The notes under the pieces: generated by a model
Database searches by the model: none
The model's input: the letters and a program-made list of their open reading frames with translations, nothing else
What the model was told of the DNA's origin: nothing
Position numbers and translations under genes: made by a program
Source: Sphingomonas sp. HMP6
GTDB lineage: Bacteria > Pseudomonadota > Alphaproteobacteria > Sphingomonadales > Sphingomonadaceae
Length of the DNA stretch: 64,000 nucleotides
Direction of reading: 5' to 3'
NCBI RefSeq assembly: GCF_013374095.1
Contig: NZ_AP022672.1
Span: 1 to 64,000, forward strand
In this document: piece after piece, positions 9,375 through 18,651 of the stretch
How the letters are laid out: each line of letters opens with the position of its first letter
Numbering within the stretch: the first letter of the stretch is position 1

Positions 9375-10427
9375 TCACGGTAAGCTGAGAGCTGCCTTGA
9401 TGTCGGCCCAGGTGACCAGCTTGAAATTCTGCGCCGCCGGGGCGTTTTGCCCGTCCTGCGCCACAAACAGCCCGCCGGGATAGCCGGGTCCGAAATCGCC
9501 CACCACCGCGTCGATACCGTCGGTCTCCTCGGTCGATCCGATCGCGCCCGCGCCAATGCGGAAGCGGCCAAGATAGGCGTCATCGGAAAGCCGATAGACC
9601 GCATAGGCGTTGTCGCCCTGGCTTGAGACGAGCAGATAGCCGCCATTCTCCTGACCTTCGGGTGCGATCGTTACGCCTTCGGTATCGGCAACGATCTGAT
9701 AGCCGTCGGCCGACGCCATTTTGACTGGAGCGGTCGCGCCGTTGGGCGCGGCGTCAAAACGCCACAGGCCGACATCTTCCTCCGCCACGTACAGCCGATG
9801 CGTCCGCTCGTCGGTGACGCAGCCCTCGGATTGCGTGGCGAGCTTCATCGTGCGCACGATTTGGCCGGTCGGCGCCGCGTTGCCGAGCGTCAGCGCGACT
9901 TGCCGGATCGTGCCGTCCTTGATCACGTTGAACGCGAACAGCGTGCCGCCTTCGCGGTACAGGCACACGCCGTATGCTTCGCCCGTGCCCGCCGAGACTT
10001 TGCCGAGCGGGGTCAGCGTCGCGGCTTTAGGATCGAGCCGGAACAGTGCGAGTTGCGCATTTAGCGGATCGCTACGGTCGCTCGCCGCGACGATGATTCC
10101 GGCCGCACCCATGTCTCGCAGATCGACATTGTTGACCCGGCCGGCATTGATGAACGAGCGCTGTTTGCCCTGCAGGTCATAGACGTAGAGCCCGGCCTTT
10201 TTGTCGGTGCCGACGATCAGGCTGGCGGCTGGATCAGCCGGGTTGCGCCAGATCGCGGGGTCATCGGCGGCATCGGCGTTGGCGGTGCCGACCGCGTCGG
10301 TCTGCCCGCGCGCTTGCACCGTCGCCGTCGGCGCGGTCGAGAATGCGGGGCGGGTCGCGGTGGTGGCACAACCTGCCATCCCGAGGGACAGCAGGCTGCA
10401 CAGCGCGGCGGTGTGAAGTGTCCGCAT
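9375..10427 (-). CDS. Beta-propeller phytase (3-phytase family), lipoprotein
   Basis: Predicted enzyme that hydrolyses phytate (myo-inositol hexakisphosphate), releasing phosphate outside the cytoplasm. The protein has a lipoprotein signal peptide ending LGMAGC (Cys20), then the family-typical start ADDPAIWRNPADPAASLIVG and repeats of GLYVYDLQGK type leading to a six-bladed propeller; VGDFGPGYPGGLFVAQDG is near the C terminus. The ATG at 10427 overlaps the stop of the upstream TonB receptor in the arrangement TGATG, so the two are translationally coupled. A longer upstream frame exists but would bury the signal peptide. Confidence 0.92.
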   Translation of the reverse strand: MRTLHTAALCSLLSLGMAGCATTATRPAFSTAPTATVQARGQTDAVGTANADAADDPAIWRNPADPAASLIVGTDKKAGLYVYDLQGKQRSFINAGRVNNVDLRDMGAAGIIVAASDRSDPLNAQLALFRLDPKAATLTPLGKVSAGTGEAYGVCLYREGGTLFAFNVIKDGTIRQVALTLGNAAPTGQIVRTMKLATQSEGCVTDERTHRLYVAEEDVGLWRFDAAPNGATAPVKMASADGYQIVADTEGVTIAPEGQENGGYLLVSSQGDNAYAVYRLSDDAYLGRFRIGAGAIGSTEETDGIDAVVGDFGPGYPGGLFVAQDGQNAPAAQNFKLVTWADIKAALSLP

Positions 10428-13312
10428 CAGAAGTTGATCCGCACACCACCGGCATAGCGACGACCGAAACGCTCCCACTCGATCGTCTGCGCCGAGGTAT
10501 CCGGAGAAGGGGTGCCGGTCGCGCGCAACAGATTGCCCGGATCGGAGAAGCGCCGCCCCGGCTGGTTCAGCAGGTTGGTCGCGTCGAAGAAAACTTCGAA
10601 ATTCTTGGTGATCGCATAGCGTGCCGAGAAATCCATTTCGTCATCCGCCGCCCAATAGGTGTCTCCGGCATCGGTCAGATCGTCGGCGATGCCGTCGAGC
10701 CATTTCGACCGGCGCTGATATTGCAGGCGCAGCGACAGGCCGTATTTTTCGTAATAGCCGCCGATGTTGTAGACCATGTCCGATGTGCCGGGCAGCCGTA
10801 CCTTGCGCGTGGGGATCAGGCCGATCGCGGGCTTGGTAACTTGGCTGTCGTTAAGTGTGAGGTTGGCACTGATGCCGAAACCACCCATCCAGTCGGGCAG
10901 GCCAAGGTTCTTCGTCCAGGGCTCAAGCTGCAGCTGCGCAGCGGCTTCGACACCGAACACGCGTCCATCGCCACCGTTGGTGATCCGCGAGAAATCATAG
11001 TTCGACCGAAGATTCGCGCCAACGTCCAGGTCGGTGGATCCGTACTTGCGTGTCTGGCGATACAGGACGTCGTTCACCTTCTTGTAGAACGCGCCGACCG
11101 ACAGATAGCCTTGCGGACGCATATACCATTCGAAGTAAGCATCGACGCCATAAGCGCGTTCCGGCTTCACATCGGGGTTGCCGCTGGAAATCGTCTGGTT
11201 CGGGTCGTTGATGACGATATTTGGGCGGAGCTGGTCATAGTCCGCGCGCGCTGCGCCAGAGTTAAACGAGAGCCGCAGCTTCTTGGTGTCGTCAACATTG
11301 TAGTTCATGTGAAGGCTCGGGAAAAACAGCGTCTGACTTGACTCCGCGGTAACCAATCCGCTTGGCGTGCTGCCAATTAACTTAACGGCCGACCCGCGAT
11401 TTTTGATATGCTCGGCGCGGACGCCGCCCAGGATCGAACCCCAGTCATATTTCAGCGTGCCCATCAGATAGCCGGCGAAGATTTGCTCGCGCACGTCGTA
11501 ATTATTGCTCGTTACGGGGCTGAAAGCGAAGTTGGCGCGCGCCGCCGCGGACACCGCACGCATCTTGTCGGTATCGAAATAGCGGAAGGTGTAGCCCATC
11601 GGCAGCTTGCCGAGAAACCCGTGGTCGAGCGAGAACTGGTTGTAATCGCTGGGCAAGCCGATCGTGGCGAACTGTGCCGCGCGGGTTGCGCTGTCCGAGC
11701 CAAGAACGATGTTCTTTTCGTCGGCCACCTTGGTGCGCTGGTCGAACTGGAAGCCCGCCTTGAACGTCGCATCGGCGCCGAGGAAGCCAGTCCGCCGGGT
11801 AAGGACGAGCTTGGCCGTATAGGCATCGGTCGTGTCGACGGCGTCGAGCACGGTGAACGACGATGCCGGCTTGGTGAAGGTGTCGATCGCCGTCACTTGC
11901 GTGCCCGCCTGAAACCGCGTCGGGCCGCTCAACTGATTGGTGGTGAACAGCGTCAGATTGCCCCGGTTCGGGTCACTGAAGTCATAGCCTACCGTCGGGC
12001 GCAGGGTGCGCGTCGAAGGGCTTTCGTATGATGCTTCGCCGACGACCGAGCGATCGTCCTTAGATTGCGTGTAATTGCCGAGCCACATCGCATGCCAGCC
12101 ATCGGCAAAGTCATGGTCACCGGCGACCGTGTTAGTGAAGATCGATTGCTTGAAGGCACGCAGCGTCGAGCGCTGGCGGATGTCGATGCCGTAGATCGTG
12201 CCCTTTTGCGGCGTGTTGCCGACGCAGACATCGCCATAGCCGCTCGTCGTCGGCGTAGTGTTCACCGTGGTCGGGCAGGCAGCGGTGTTGAGCGCCAGAT
12301 CGCCCTGCCGATCGTCGAGATCGAAGCGGTAATTGTCGCGTGCTTCGTCGTCGGTGAAGATCGTGTAGATCGACCGCAGCGAAATGGTGTTGGCGTCGTC
12401 GGGTTTCCAGTCCAGCCGACCCGAGGCGGACCAATTGCGGCGGGTGAGGCGATACAGCTTGTTCTCGGTCTCCTGCGCCCAGAAACGATTTTCCCAGCCG
12501 GGGCGCTTGTCGTTGCCCGTCGTGGGCGCGGTCAGCCCATTGGTCGCACCGATTTCGCTGCCGACGCGCTCATAATCGGTTTCGAAATTGTCGGTGATCT
12601 GGCCGCGCTCGAAATAGCTGCCCGAGACCAAAATCCCGATCTCGCCACCGCCGACCTGGAACCGGTCGGACGCCACGAGCGAGGCTTCATATTGGTTGCG
12701 GTCGCCATATTCGGCGACGCCGAACCCGGCCTTGCCGCTTACGTTCAGACCCTTGTAGTCGAATGCCGAGCGCGTGATGACGTTGACGTTGCCCGCCACG
12801 GTTTCACCGGGCATTTCGGGCGTCACCGCCTTGGATACGATGATCTTTGACGCGATCGCCGACGGGATCGAATCAAAGCGGGCATCGCGCCCTTCGGGGC
12901 TGACCACGTTGATCCCGTCGAAGGACAGCGTCGTCCAGTAATTGGGTGCGCCGCGCAAGCTGATGTAACGCGCCTGACCCTGGTCTCGCTCGACCGCGGC
13001 ACCGGCCAGACGACCGACCGCCTGCGCGATATTCTGGTCGGGTAGCCGACCGACGCCATCGGCCGCCGCGACGGTGACGAGCGAATCCGAATCCCGCTGG
13101 ATATTGAGCGCCGCTGCTTCCGATTCGGCGATTGGGCGTGCGCCGGTGACGACGATCTCCTGGTCTTCCTCCGCCGCCACGGCTGACGGCGCGGTCGGTG
13201 CGGCCGACCCGGTCGGAGCCGGTGCCTCTGGCCGGGCCACCGCCGGCGTCGCCAGGATACAAGCCAGCGCGCCTGCGCTGGACGCGAGCAACCATTTAGT
13301 CTGCGATGTCAT
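10427..13312 (-). CDS. TonB-dependent outer-membrane receptor
   Basis: A 961-aa outer-membrane receptor with a signal peptide (about 1-27, cleavage after AVA), an alanine/proline-rich linker, and a TonB-box-like segment QEIVVTGAR. It is followed by a plug domain with LPDQNIAQAVGRLAGAAVER and YISLRGAPNY, and a 22-strand barrel ending in GGVRINF with terminal Phe. It belongs to the large sphingomonad/xanthomonad/Caulobacter receptor group. Its stop is coupled to the phytase start (TGATG), which suggests that the ligand is phytate or an inositol-phosphate product; this is inference from context. Confidence 0.92.
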   Translation of the reverse strand: MTSQTKWLLASSAGALACILATPAVARPEAPAPTGSAAPTAPSAVAAEEDQEIVVTGARPIAESEAAALNIQRDSDSLVTVAAADGVGRLPDQNIAQAVGRLAGAAVERDQGQARYISLRGAPNYWTTLSFDGINVVSPEGRDARFDSIPSAIASKIIVSKAVTPEMPGETVAGNVNVITRSAFDYKGLNVSGKAGFGVAEYGDRNQYEASLVASDRFQVGGGEIGILVSGSYFERGQITDNFETDYERVGSEIGATNGLTAPTTGNDKRPGWENRFWAQETENKLYRLTRRNWSASGRLDWKPDDANTISLRSIYTIFTDDEARDNYRFDLDDRQGDLALNTAACPTTVNTTPTTSGYGDVCVGNTPQKGTIYGIDIRQRSTLRAFKQSIFTNTVAGDHDFADGWHAMWLGNYTQSKDDRSVVGEASYESPSTRTLRPTVGYDFSDPNRGNLTLFTTNQLSGPTRFQAGTQVTAIDTFTKPASSFTVLDAVDTTDAYTAKLVLTRRTGFLGADATFKAGFQFDQRTKVADEKNIVLGSDSATRAAQFATIGLPSDYNQFSLDHGFLGKLPMGYTFRYFDTDKMRAVSAAARANFAFSPVTSNNYDVREQIFAGYLMGTLKYDWGSILGGVRAEHIKNRGSAVKLIGSTPSGLVTAESSQTLFFPSLHMNYNVDDTKKLRLSFNSGAARADYDQLRPNIVINDPNQTISSGNPDVKPERAYGVDAYFEWYMRPQGYLSVGAFYKKVNDVLYRQTRKYGSTDLDVGANLRSNYDFSRITNGGDGRVFGVEAAAQLQLEPWTKNLGLPDWMGGFGISANLTLNDSQVTKPAIGLIPTRKVRLPGTSDMVYNIGGYYEKYGLSLRLQYQRRSKWLDGIADDLTDAGDTYWAADDEMDFSARYAITKNFEVFFDATNLLNQPGRRFSDPGNLLRATGTPSPDTSAQTIEWERFGRRYAGGVRINF

Positions 13313-13381
13313 AACGCCCCCGAATCAACCCCAATTGCGGTCGGCCCTAGGGGCGGGACATGTCGTCAGCCTTGCATTTTT

Positions 13382-13410
13382 ATGTCAGTTGCCGGTCACT
13401 GGCATGACGG
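13382..13410 (-). promoter_or_regulatory. Possible Pho-box-like repeats upstream of the TonB receptor/phytase operon
   Basis: On the minus strand CCGTCAT (13404-13410) and CTGACAT (13382-13388) are spaced 22 bp apart, i.e. two 11-bp steps, about 70-100 bp upstream of the receptor start. Each heptamer differs at one position from the PhoB half-site CTGTCAT, but the intervening 11-bp register is poor. Weak evidence, interesting mainly because the operon is phosphate-related. Confidence 0.25.
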
Positions 13411-13430
13411 TTTTGCGACACGGGCCGGAT

Positions 13431-15248
13431 TTACTCCTCGCCCATCCGCAGCGCCGCGATGAACGCCTCCTGCGGGATGCTGACGCTGCCGTACTCGCGC
13501 ATCTTCAATTTGCCCTTCTTCTGCTTGTCGAGCAGCTTGCGCTTGCGGCTGGCGTCGCCGCCATAGCATTTCGCGGTCACGTCCTTGCGCATCGCGCTGA
13601 TCGTCTCGCGCGCGATCACCTTGCCGCCGATCGCTGCCTGGATCGGGATTTTGAACAGATGCCGTGGGATCAGTTCCTTGAGCCGCTCGACCATGCCGCG
13701 CCCGCGAACCTCGGCGGTGCCGCGGTGGACGATCATCGACAGCGCATCGACCGGCTCTTCGTTGACGAGGATGCTCATCTTGACGAGGTCACCCTCGCGA
13801 TTGCCGATCTGGCTATAATCGAAGCTCGCATAGCCCTTCGACAGTGATTTCAGCCGGTCGTAGAAATCGAACACCACTTCGTTGAGCGGCAGTTCGTAGG
13901 TCGCCTGCGCACGGCCGCCGACATAGGTCAGGTTCTTCTGGATGCCGCGCCGCTCCTGACACAGCTTCAGGATGCTGCCGAGATATTCGTCGGGCACGTA
14001 GATAACCGCTTCAATCCACGGCTCGCGGATCAACGCAATCTTGTTGGGCTCTGGCATGTCGGCGGGGTTATGCAGCTCGAAATGCGTCGTGCCCGCGGGA
14101 TCGGGGTGGGTCAGCTCGATTTCATAGACCACGCTTGGCGCGGTGGTGATCAGATCAAGGTCATATTCGCGCGTCAGGCGCTCCTGGATGATCTCCAGAT
14201 GCAGCAGCCCGAGGAACCCGCAACGGAAGCCGAAGCCCAAAGCGGCGGACGTCTCCATCTCGAACGAAAAACTCGCATCGTTGAGGCGCAGCTTGCTGAT
14301 GCTCTCGCGCAGTTTCTCGAAATCGGCGGCATCGACCGGGAACAGCCCGCAGAATACGACTGGCTGGACTTCCTTGAACCCGGGCAACGCCTCGGTGGCG
14401 GGGCGCTTGGCATCGGTGATCGTGTCGCCGACGCGCGTCTGTGCCACTTCCTTGATTTGCGCGGTAATAAAGCCGATTTCTCCGGGGCCGAGGTCGGTCA
14501 ATTGCTCGATCTTCGGGCGGAAACAGCCGACGCGGTCGACCAGATGGACGGTGCCGGCCTGCATGAACTTGATCTGCTGGCCCTTTTTCAGCACGCCCGC
14601 CATCACGCGCACGAGGATGACGACGCCGAGATAGGGGTCGTACCAGCTATCGACGAGCATCGCCTTGAGCGGCGCCTCGGCATCGCCCTTGGGCGGCGGG
14701 ATGCGCGTGACGATCGCTTCGAGCACTTCGGCGATGCCGATCCCGGCCTTGGCGCTGGTCAACACCGCCTGGCTCGCGTCGAGGCCGATCACTTCCTCGA
14801 TCTCGGCCTTCACCTTGTCGGGGTCGGCAGAGGGGAGGTCGATCTTGTTGATGACCGGGATGATCTCGTGATCGTGCTCGATCGATTGATAGACGTTGGC
14901 CAGCGTCTGCGCCTCGACGCCCTGTGCGGCATCGACCACGAGCAACGCGCCCTCGCACGCGGCGAGGCTGCGGCTGACTTCATAGGCGAAATCGACGTGG
15001 CCCGGCGTGTCCATCAAGTTCAGCGCATATTCGATCCCGTCCTTGGCCACATAGCGCAAGCGCACCGTCTGCGCCTTGATCGTGATCCCGCGTTCCTTCT
15101 CGATATCCATGTTATCGAGGACCTGTTCGGACATCTCCCGGTCGGTGAGGCCGCCGGTCGCCTGGATCAAGCGGTCGGCGAGCGTCGATTTGCCATGGTC
15201 GATATGAGCGATGATGCTGAAATTGCGGATGTTCTGAAGAGGGGTCAC
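13431..15248 (-). CDS. lepA: Elongation factor 4 (LepA), ribosomal GTPase
   Basis: Translational GTPase that acts on ribosomes during elongation or assembly. The G1 motif AHIDHGKST is near residue 14, G3 is DTPGHVDF and G4 is NKIDLP. The C-terminal LepA-specific domain ends with [16 protein letters not shown] followed by [11 protein letters not shown]. The GTG at 15248 ([11 protein letters not shown]) gives 605 aa, matching the usual family length of about 600. The frame is open further upstream, with an ATG at 15290, which would add 14 residues not expected for the family. It is divergent from the CsgG-like gene. Confidence 0.94.
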   Translation of the reverse strand: MTPLQNIRNFSIIAHIDHGKSTLADRLIQATGGLTDREMSEQVLDNMDIEKERGITIKAQTVRLRYVAKDGIEYALNLMDTPGHVDFAYEVSRSLAACEGALLVVDAAQGVEAQTLANVYQSIEHDHEIIPVINKIDLPSADPDKVKAEIEEVIGLDASQAVLTSAKAGIGIAEVLEAIVTRIPPPKGDAEAPLKAMLVDSWYDPYLGVVILVRVMAGVLKKGQQIKFMQAGTVHLVDRVGCFRPKIEQLTDLGPGEIGFITAQIKEVAQTRVGDTITDAKRPATEALPGFKEVQPVVFCGLFPVDAADFEKLRESISKLRLNDASFSFEMETSAALGFGFRCGFLGLLHLEIIQERLTREYDLDLITTAPSVVYEIELTHPDPAGTTHFELHNPADMPEPNKIALIREPWIEAVIYVPDEYLGSILKLCQERRGIQKNLTYVGGRAQATYELPLNEVVFDFYDRLKSLSKGYASFDYSQIGNREGDLVKMSILVNEEPVDALSMIVHRGTAEVRGRGMVERLKELIPRHLFKIPIQAAIGGKVIARETISAMRKDVTAKCYGGDASRKRKLLDKQKKGKLKMREYGSVSIPQEAFIAALRMGEE

Positions 15249-15408
15249 GTATTCGCCCGGGTTCGTGCTGAAGAGGATGTGCGTCGCCATAGCATCGCCG
15301 GCCCGCCCGCACAAAGCCCGCCCGCATCGATGCAAAGGGTCCTGTTCCTGCAACCCGGAATCGCGTAATCAGCGCATAAAGCGATTCATCGTTGGGGGGG
15401 CAGGGTAC

Positions 15409-16377
15409 ATGACAAAGCTACGGTTTGGAGCAACGACGGCAATCGTGTTGGCACTCGTTTCGACGCAAGCGCAGGCCCAGCGTCTCGCCAAGCCGTCGGG
15501 CACGCAGAAGACGCAAGAGGCGACGATGAACGACGTGCCGCGCTGCGCAACCAAGCATGGGACGATCTCAATCGTCGACGGCGACGATTCGCGCGGCTGG
15601 ACTCAGTATAATCTGGCGCCGCCGCAGAAACTGCTCAAGGTGCTCGTCCAGCGCTCGGGCTGCTTCAACATCGTCGATCGCGGCAGCGGGCTGCAGGCAG
15701 CGCAGCGCGAGCGCGACATCGGTAACGATCTCGGCCTGCAGCGCCGCTCCAATGTCGGCCAGGGCCAGATCAAGGCCGCCGACTATGTGCTGCAAGCGGA
15801 AGTGCAGGGCGCGAACAGCAATGCCAGCGGCAGCGGCGTCGCTGCGGGCCTCGGCGGCATTCTTGGCGGACCGATCGGCGGGATCGTCGGCGGCATGCGT
15901 AGTCGCAAGATGGAAGCCAATGTCGTCCTGTCGATCACCAACGTCCGCACGACCGAGACGCTGGCCACCGAGGATGGCTATGCCGCCAAGAATAGCCTCA
16001 GCTTTGGCGGTGGCGGCGGTGTATTTGCGGGCGTCGCTGGTGGCGGCGCGGTCGGCGGTGGGTATGACAACACCGATATCGGGCGGATCGTGACGCTGGC
16101 GTTCATCCAGGCCTATGCCAAGCTGGTCAACGACCTCGGGTATATCGGTGCCGGCGACACCGGAACGGCCGAGGCCGCACCGGCCAAGACCTTCACGGCG
16201 CAGGGGGCGCTCGCGCTCCGCTCTAGCGCCAGTGCGTCGGGCCGCGTGTTGCGGACCTTGCCGCCCGGGTCGGTCGTCTATCCGACCGGCAACAAGAATG
16301 GCCTGTGGTGGGAAGTCGCCGATGAAAACGACAATGTCGGCTGGGTGATCAACACCAAGCTCGCCCCGTCGCGCTGA
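15409..16377 (+). CDS. CsgG-like exported protein with C-terminal SH3 domain
   Basis: The 322-aa protein begins at an ATG behind a G-rich site (15394-15404) with a signal peptide ending TQAQAQ. The central part (about 45-245) resembles the CsgG/curli-assembly secretion family, with LLKVLVQRSGCFNIVDR, a glycine-rich loop GLGGILGGPIGGIVGG and VVLSITNVRTTETLATEDG. The C terminus (about 262-320) is a bacterial SH3-type domain, FTAQGALALRSSASAS...VGWVINTKLAP. A role in cell-envelope binding or assembly is plausible. No curli genes are nearby. Confidence 0.78.
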   Translation: MTKLRFGATTAIVLALVSTQAQAQRLAKPSGTQKTQEATMNDVPRCATKHGTISIVDGDDSRGWTQYNLAPPQKLLKVLVQRSGCFNIVDRGSGLQAAQRERDIGNDLGLQRRSNVGQGQIKAADYVLQAEVQGANSNASGSGVAAGLGGILGGPIGGIVGGMRSRKMEANVVLSITNVRTTETLATEDGYAAKNSLSFGGGGGVFAGVAGGGAVGGGYDNTDIGRIVTLAFIQAYAKLVNDLGYIGAGDTGTAEAAPAKTFTAQGALALRSSASASGRVLRTLPPGSVVYPTGNKNGLWWEVADENDNVGWVINTKLAPSR

Positions 16378-16448
16378 TCGTTCGGGGAAGCACTGGCGGC
16401 GGCCCCCTGGGCGGGGTAGCGTGACGGCACATGATTTGGAGACGATCG

Positions 16449-16982
16449 ATGAAATACACCGCCCCCTTTGCCGCCGCCGCGCTTGCTCTTGTGGCGGTCG
16501 CCCCCGCCACCGCCGCCCTGAAAGTGGGCGATAAGGCACCGGCTTTCACCACCGAAGCCGCGCTGGGTGGTACGTCGTTTACCTTCACGCTTGCCAAGGC
16601 GCTGAAGAAAGGGCCGGTCGTGCTCTACTTCTTCCCCGCCGCCTTCACCTCGGGCTGCACGGTCGAGGCGCATGAGTTTGCCGAGGCGAGCGCCGAGTTC
16701 GCCAAGAATGGTGCGTCGCTGATCGGCCTGACCGCGGGCAATGCCGAGCGAATCAAGGAATTCTCGGTCAAGGAATGCGCCAGCAAATTCCCCGTCGGCC
16801 TTGCTACGCCTGCCACGATTACCGGCTATGACGTGACACTGCCGCAAAAGACCGGCTGGACCAATCGCACCTCCTACGTCATTTCGAAGACGGGCAAGGT
16901 CGCCTATGTGCTGTCGGACCTTAACCCGGCGGGCCATGTCAGCGGCACGATGGCCGCGGTGAAGGCGCTCAAGGGCAAATAG
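16449..16982 (+). CDS. Exported peroxiredoxin (AhpC/TSA family, BCP-like)
   Basis: The 177-aa protein has an N-terminal signal peptide (about 1-23, ending ATA) and a thioredoxin-fold peroxidase domain. The peroxidatic cysteine is Cys70 in PAAFTSGCTVEAHEF and a possible resolving cysteine is Cys110 in VKECASKF. Location is predicted to be periplasmic, reducing hydroperoxides there. The ATG at 16449 is chosen over one at 16431 because the signal peptide then has the usual n-region. It is convergent with nadR, with only seven bases between the two genes. Confidence 0.88.
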   Translation: MKYTAPFAAAALALVAVAPATAALKVGDKAPAFTTEAALGGTSFTFTLAKALKKGPVVLYFFPAAFTSGCTVEAHEFAEASAEFAKNGASLIGLTAGNAERIKEFSVKECASKFPVGLATPATITGYDVTLPQKTGWTNRTSYVISKTGKVAYVLSDLNPAGHVSGTMAAVKALKGK

Positions 16983-16989
16983 GACTGGC

Positions 16990-17961
16990 CTAGTGGTTCG
17001 ACCCCATCGCTTCGATCGCTGCCAAGGCAGCACCGAGGCGGTCGGGCCCTTGGCCGCCGATGACGGCGTAGCGCACTCCACGCCGGTCAAGCTCCGCGCG
17101 CGACAGATCGAAAAAGCGTCGGCGTTCGGCCGCACTGCCGAACATCCGCGTACCATCGTCGATCCACGGCAGATCGATGTCGAGCAGCAGGTACAGGTCG
17201 GCGGTGTTCCGCCACGCGTCGAACCACGGGTCGCGCGTGCCGAACAGCATGTCCGCCCATACCGCGGTCATCAATGGATCGGTATCGAGGAACAGGCGGC
17301 GGTTGCACTGTCGCAGCGCAGCGTGCGTCATGGCATCATGGGTGCGCGCGATCTCGACCAAATCGGCCATCGTCAAATCGATGCCGAACTGCTCGCACCA
17401 GGTCCGGCCATATTCGGGCACGGCACAGGTTTCGTAGTGCGTAGCGAGTAACGGCAGCAACGTGGATTTGCCGGTGCTTTCGGGGCCATGCAGGCAAATC
17501 GTGCGTGCATAATAGGGTCGCACCACTGGCGGCAGATACCGCCACGCGCGCCAAGGGTCGGTGCGGATCGCGCTCGCAGCGATGGGTACGGCCTCGCGTC
17601 GCGGGTCGATCGGATGAAATTGCGCACCCACCTCGGCGGCAAGCCGCGCGCCATAGGCCTCGGAAGCGAACAGGCGGTCGATCGGTTCGGGATGTGCGGT
17701 GTGAACGATGCCACGCCAGATCGCCCAGAAATCCGGATGGTCCGCCGGTTCCTGCGGGGCCATGGCGTCGTGGCCGATCACGCGGCAATCGGGGAAGAGG
17801 TCCCGCATCCACGCCAGTCGCAGCGGGCCGGGGATCGGGTCGTCAGGTAGCCAGCACACCAGTATCGTCAAGCTGTCGACCAGCGCGCGCGCGGTTTCGC
17901 AGAGCAGGACGTGACCATTGTGCGGCGGCATGAACTTGCCGAGGACGAAGCCGCGCGTCAT
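16990..17961 (-). CDS. nadR: NadR-like bifunctional NMN adenylyltransferase / ribosylnicotinamide kinase
   Basis: The N-terminal nucleotidyltransferase domain has the HxGH-type motif GKFMPPHNGH (8-17) and the second motif IAASAIRTDP (127-136). The C-terminal kinase domain has a P-loop, GPESTGKST (159-167), and ends around residue 315. Together they phosphorylate nicotinamide riboside and adenylate the resulting NMN to NAD. There is no N-terminal helix-turn-helix, so the repressor function of the enterobacterial NadR is missing. The ATG overlaps the end of pnuC by four bases, giving a transport-plus-salvage operon. Confidence 0.9.
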   Translation of the reverse strand: MTRGFVLGKFMPPHNGHVLLCETARALVDSLTILVCWLPDDPIPGPLRLAWMRDLFPDCRVIGHDAMAPQEPADHPDFWAIWRGIVHTAHPEPIDRLFASEAYGARLAAEVGAQFHPIDPRREAVPIAASAIRTDPWRAWRYLPPVVRPYYARTICLHGPESTGKSTLLPLLATHYETCAVPEYGRTWCEQFGIDLTMADLVEIARTHDAMTHAALRQCNRRLFLDTDPLMTAVWADMLFGTRDPWFDAWRNTADLYLLLDIDLPWIDDGTRMFGSAAERRRFFDLSRAELDRRGVRYAVIGGQGPDRLGAALAAIEAMGSNH

Positions 17962-18527
17962 GCCGCCGCCTGTTGCCGCTCAGCCTTGCGCCAGTCGATC
18001 AGGCCCCAGATCGCGAGTCCGAGGAAGATCGCGTAGAGCAGCATGGTCAACCAAAGCCCCTTCGCCGCATAAAGCCCGACCGACCCGATATCGACCGCGA
18101 TCCACAAGCACCAATTCTCGATCGCACGCCGCGACATGAGGATCTGCGCGGCCACGCTGGTGATAGCGAGCGTCGCGTCGGCCCATGGGAAGGACGCATC
18201 GGTGAAGCGATGCATCGCATAGCCCCAGGCAGCGGAGGCGACAATGCAGCCAATGCCCCACAGCGCGCGATCGCGGTTGTCGAGACGGACGACCGTCACC
18301 GCCCCGCTTCGCGCCCGGTTCCGCGACCAGTTCCACCAGCCATAGAGTTGCACGACGAAGAAGAACACTTGCAGGATCGCATCGCTATACAGCCGCGCGT
18401 CGAGGAAAATCCGGCCATATAGCGCCACCATCGCCAGGCCGAACGGGTAATTCCAGATGCTGCGCCGCACGACGAGCGTGACATTGGCGATACCCAGCAG
18501 GAACGCGACGATTTCTAGACCGGACAT
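17958..18527 (-). CDS. pnuC: Nicotinamide riboside transporter PnuC
   Basis: The 189-aa membrane protein with about seven hydrophobic segments belongs to the PnuC family: RRSIWNYPFGLAMVALYG near residue 22, VQLYGWWNWSRN near 63 and ENWCLWIAVDIGSVGLY near 136. It imports nicotinamide riboside by facilitated diffusion, trapped by phosphorylation by the downstream NadR-like kinase. The four-base overlap with nadR indicates co-translation. Confidence 0.92.
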   Translation of the reverse strand: MSGLEIVAFLLGIANVTLVVRRSIWNYPFGLAMVALYGRIFLDARLYSDAILQVFFFVVQLYGWWNWSRNRARSGAVTVVRLDNRDRALWGIGCIVASAAWGYAMHRFTDASFPWADATLAITSVAAQILMSRRAIENWCLWIAVDIGSVGLYAAKGLWLTMLLYAIFLGLAIWGLIDWRKAERQQAAA

Positions 18528-18601
18528 CGCCCCGCGTTATCGGCAGATCGCGGGTGATTGAACCCGCTATTTTCGATCAGGCTTGCCGGGACCCCAAACG
18601 G

Positions 18602-18629
18602 AAAAGGCCGCCCGGTTACCCGGACGGCC
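18602..18629 (-). terminator. Intrinsic terminator of the autotransporter gene
   Basis: A stem of 10 bp with one mismatch (18606-18615 with 18620-18629) and loop TTAC, followed on the minus strand by TTTT (18602-18605). It lies 22 bases beyond the autotransporter stop. Confidence 0.75.
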
Positions 18630-18651
18630 CTTCCGCCTACGCGTTAAGAGA

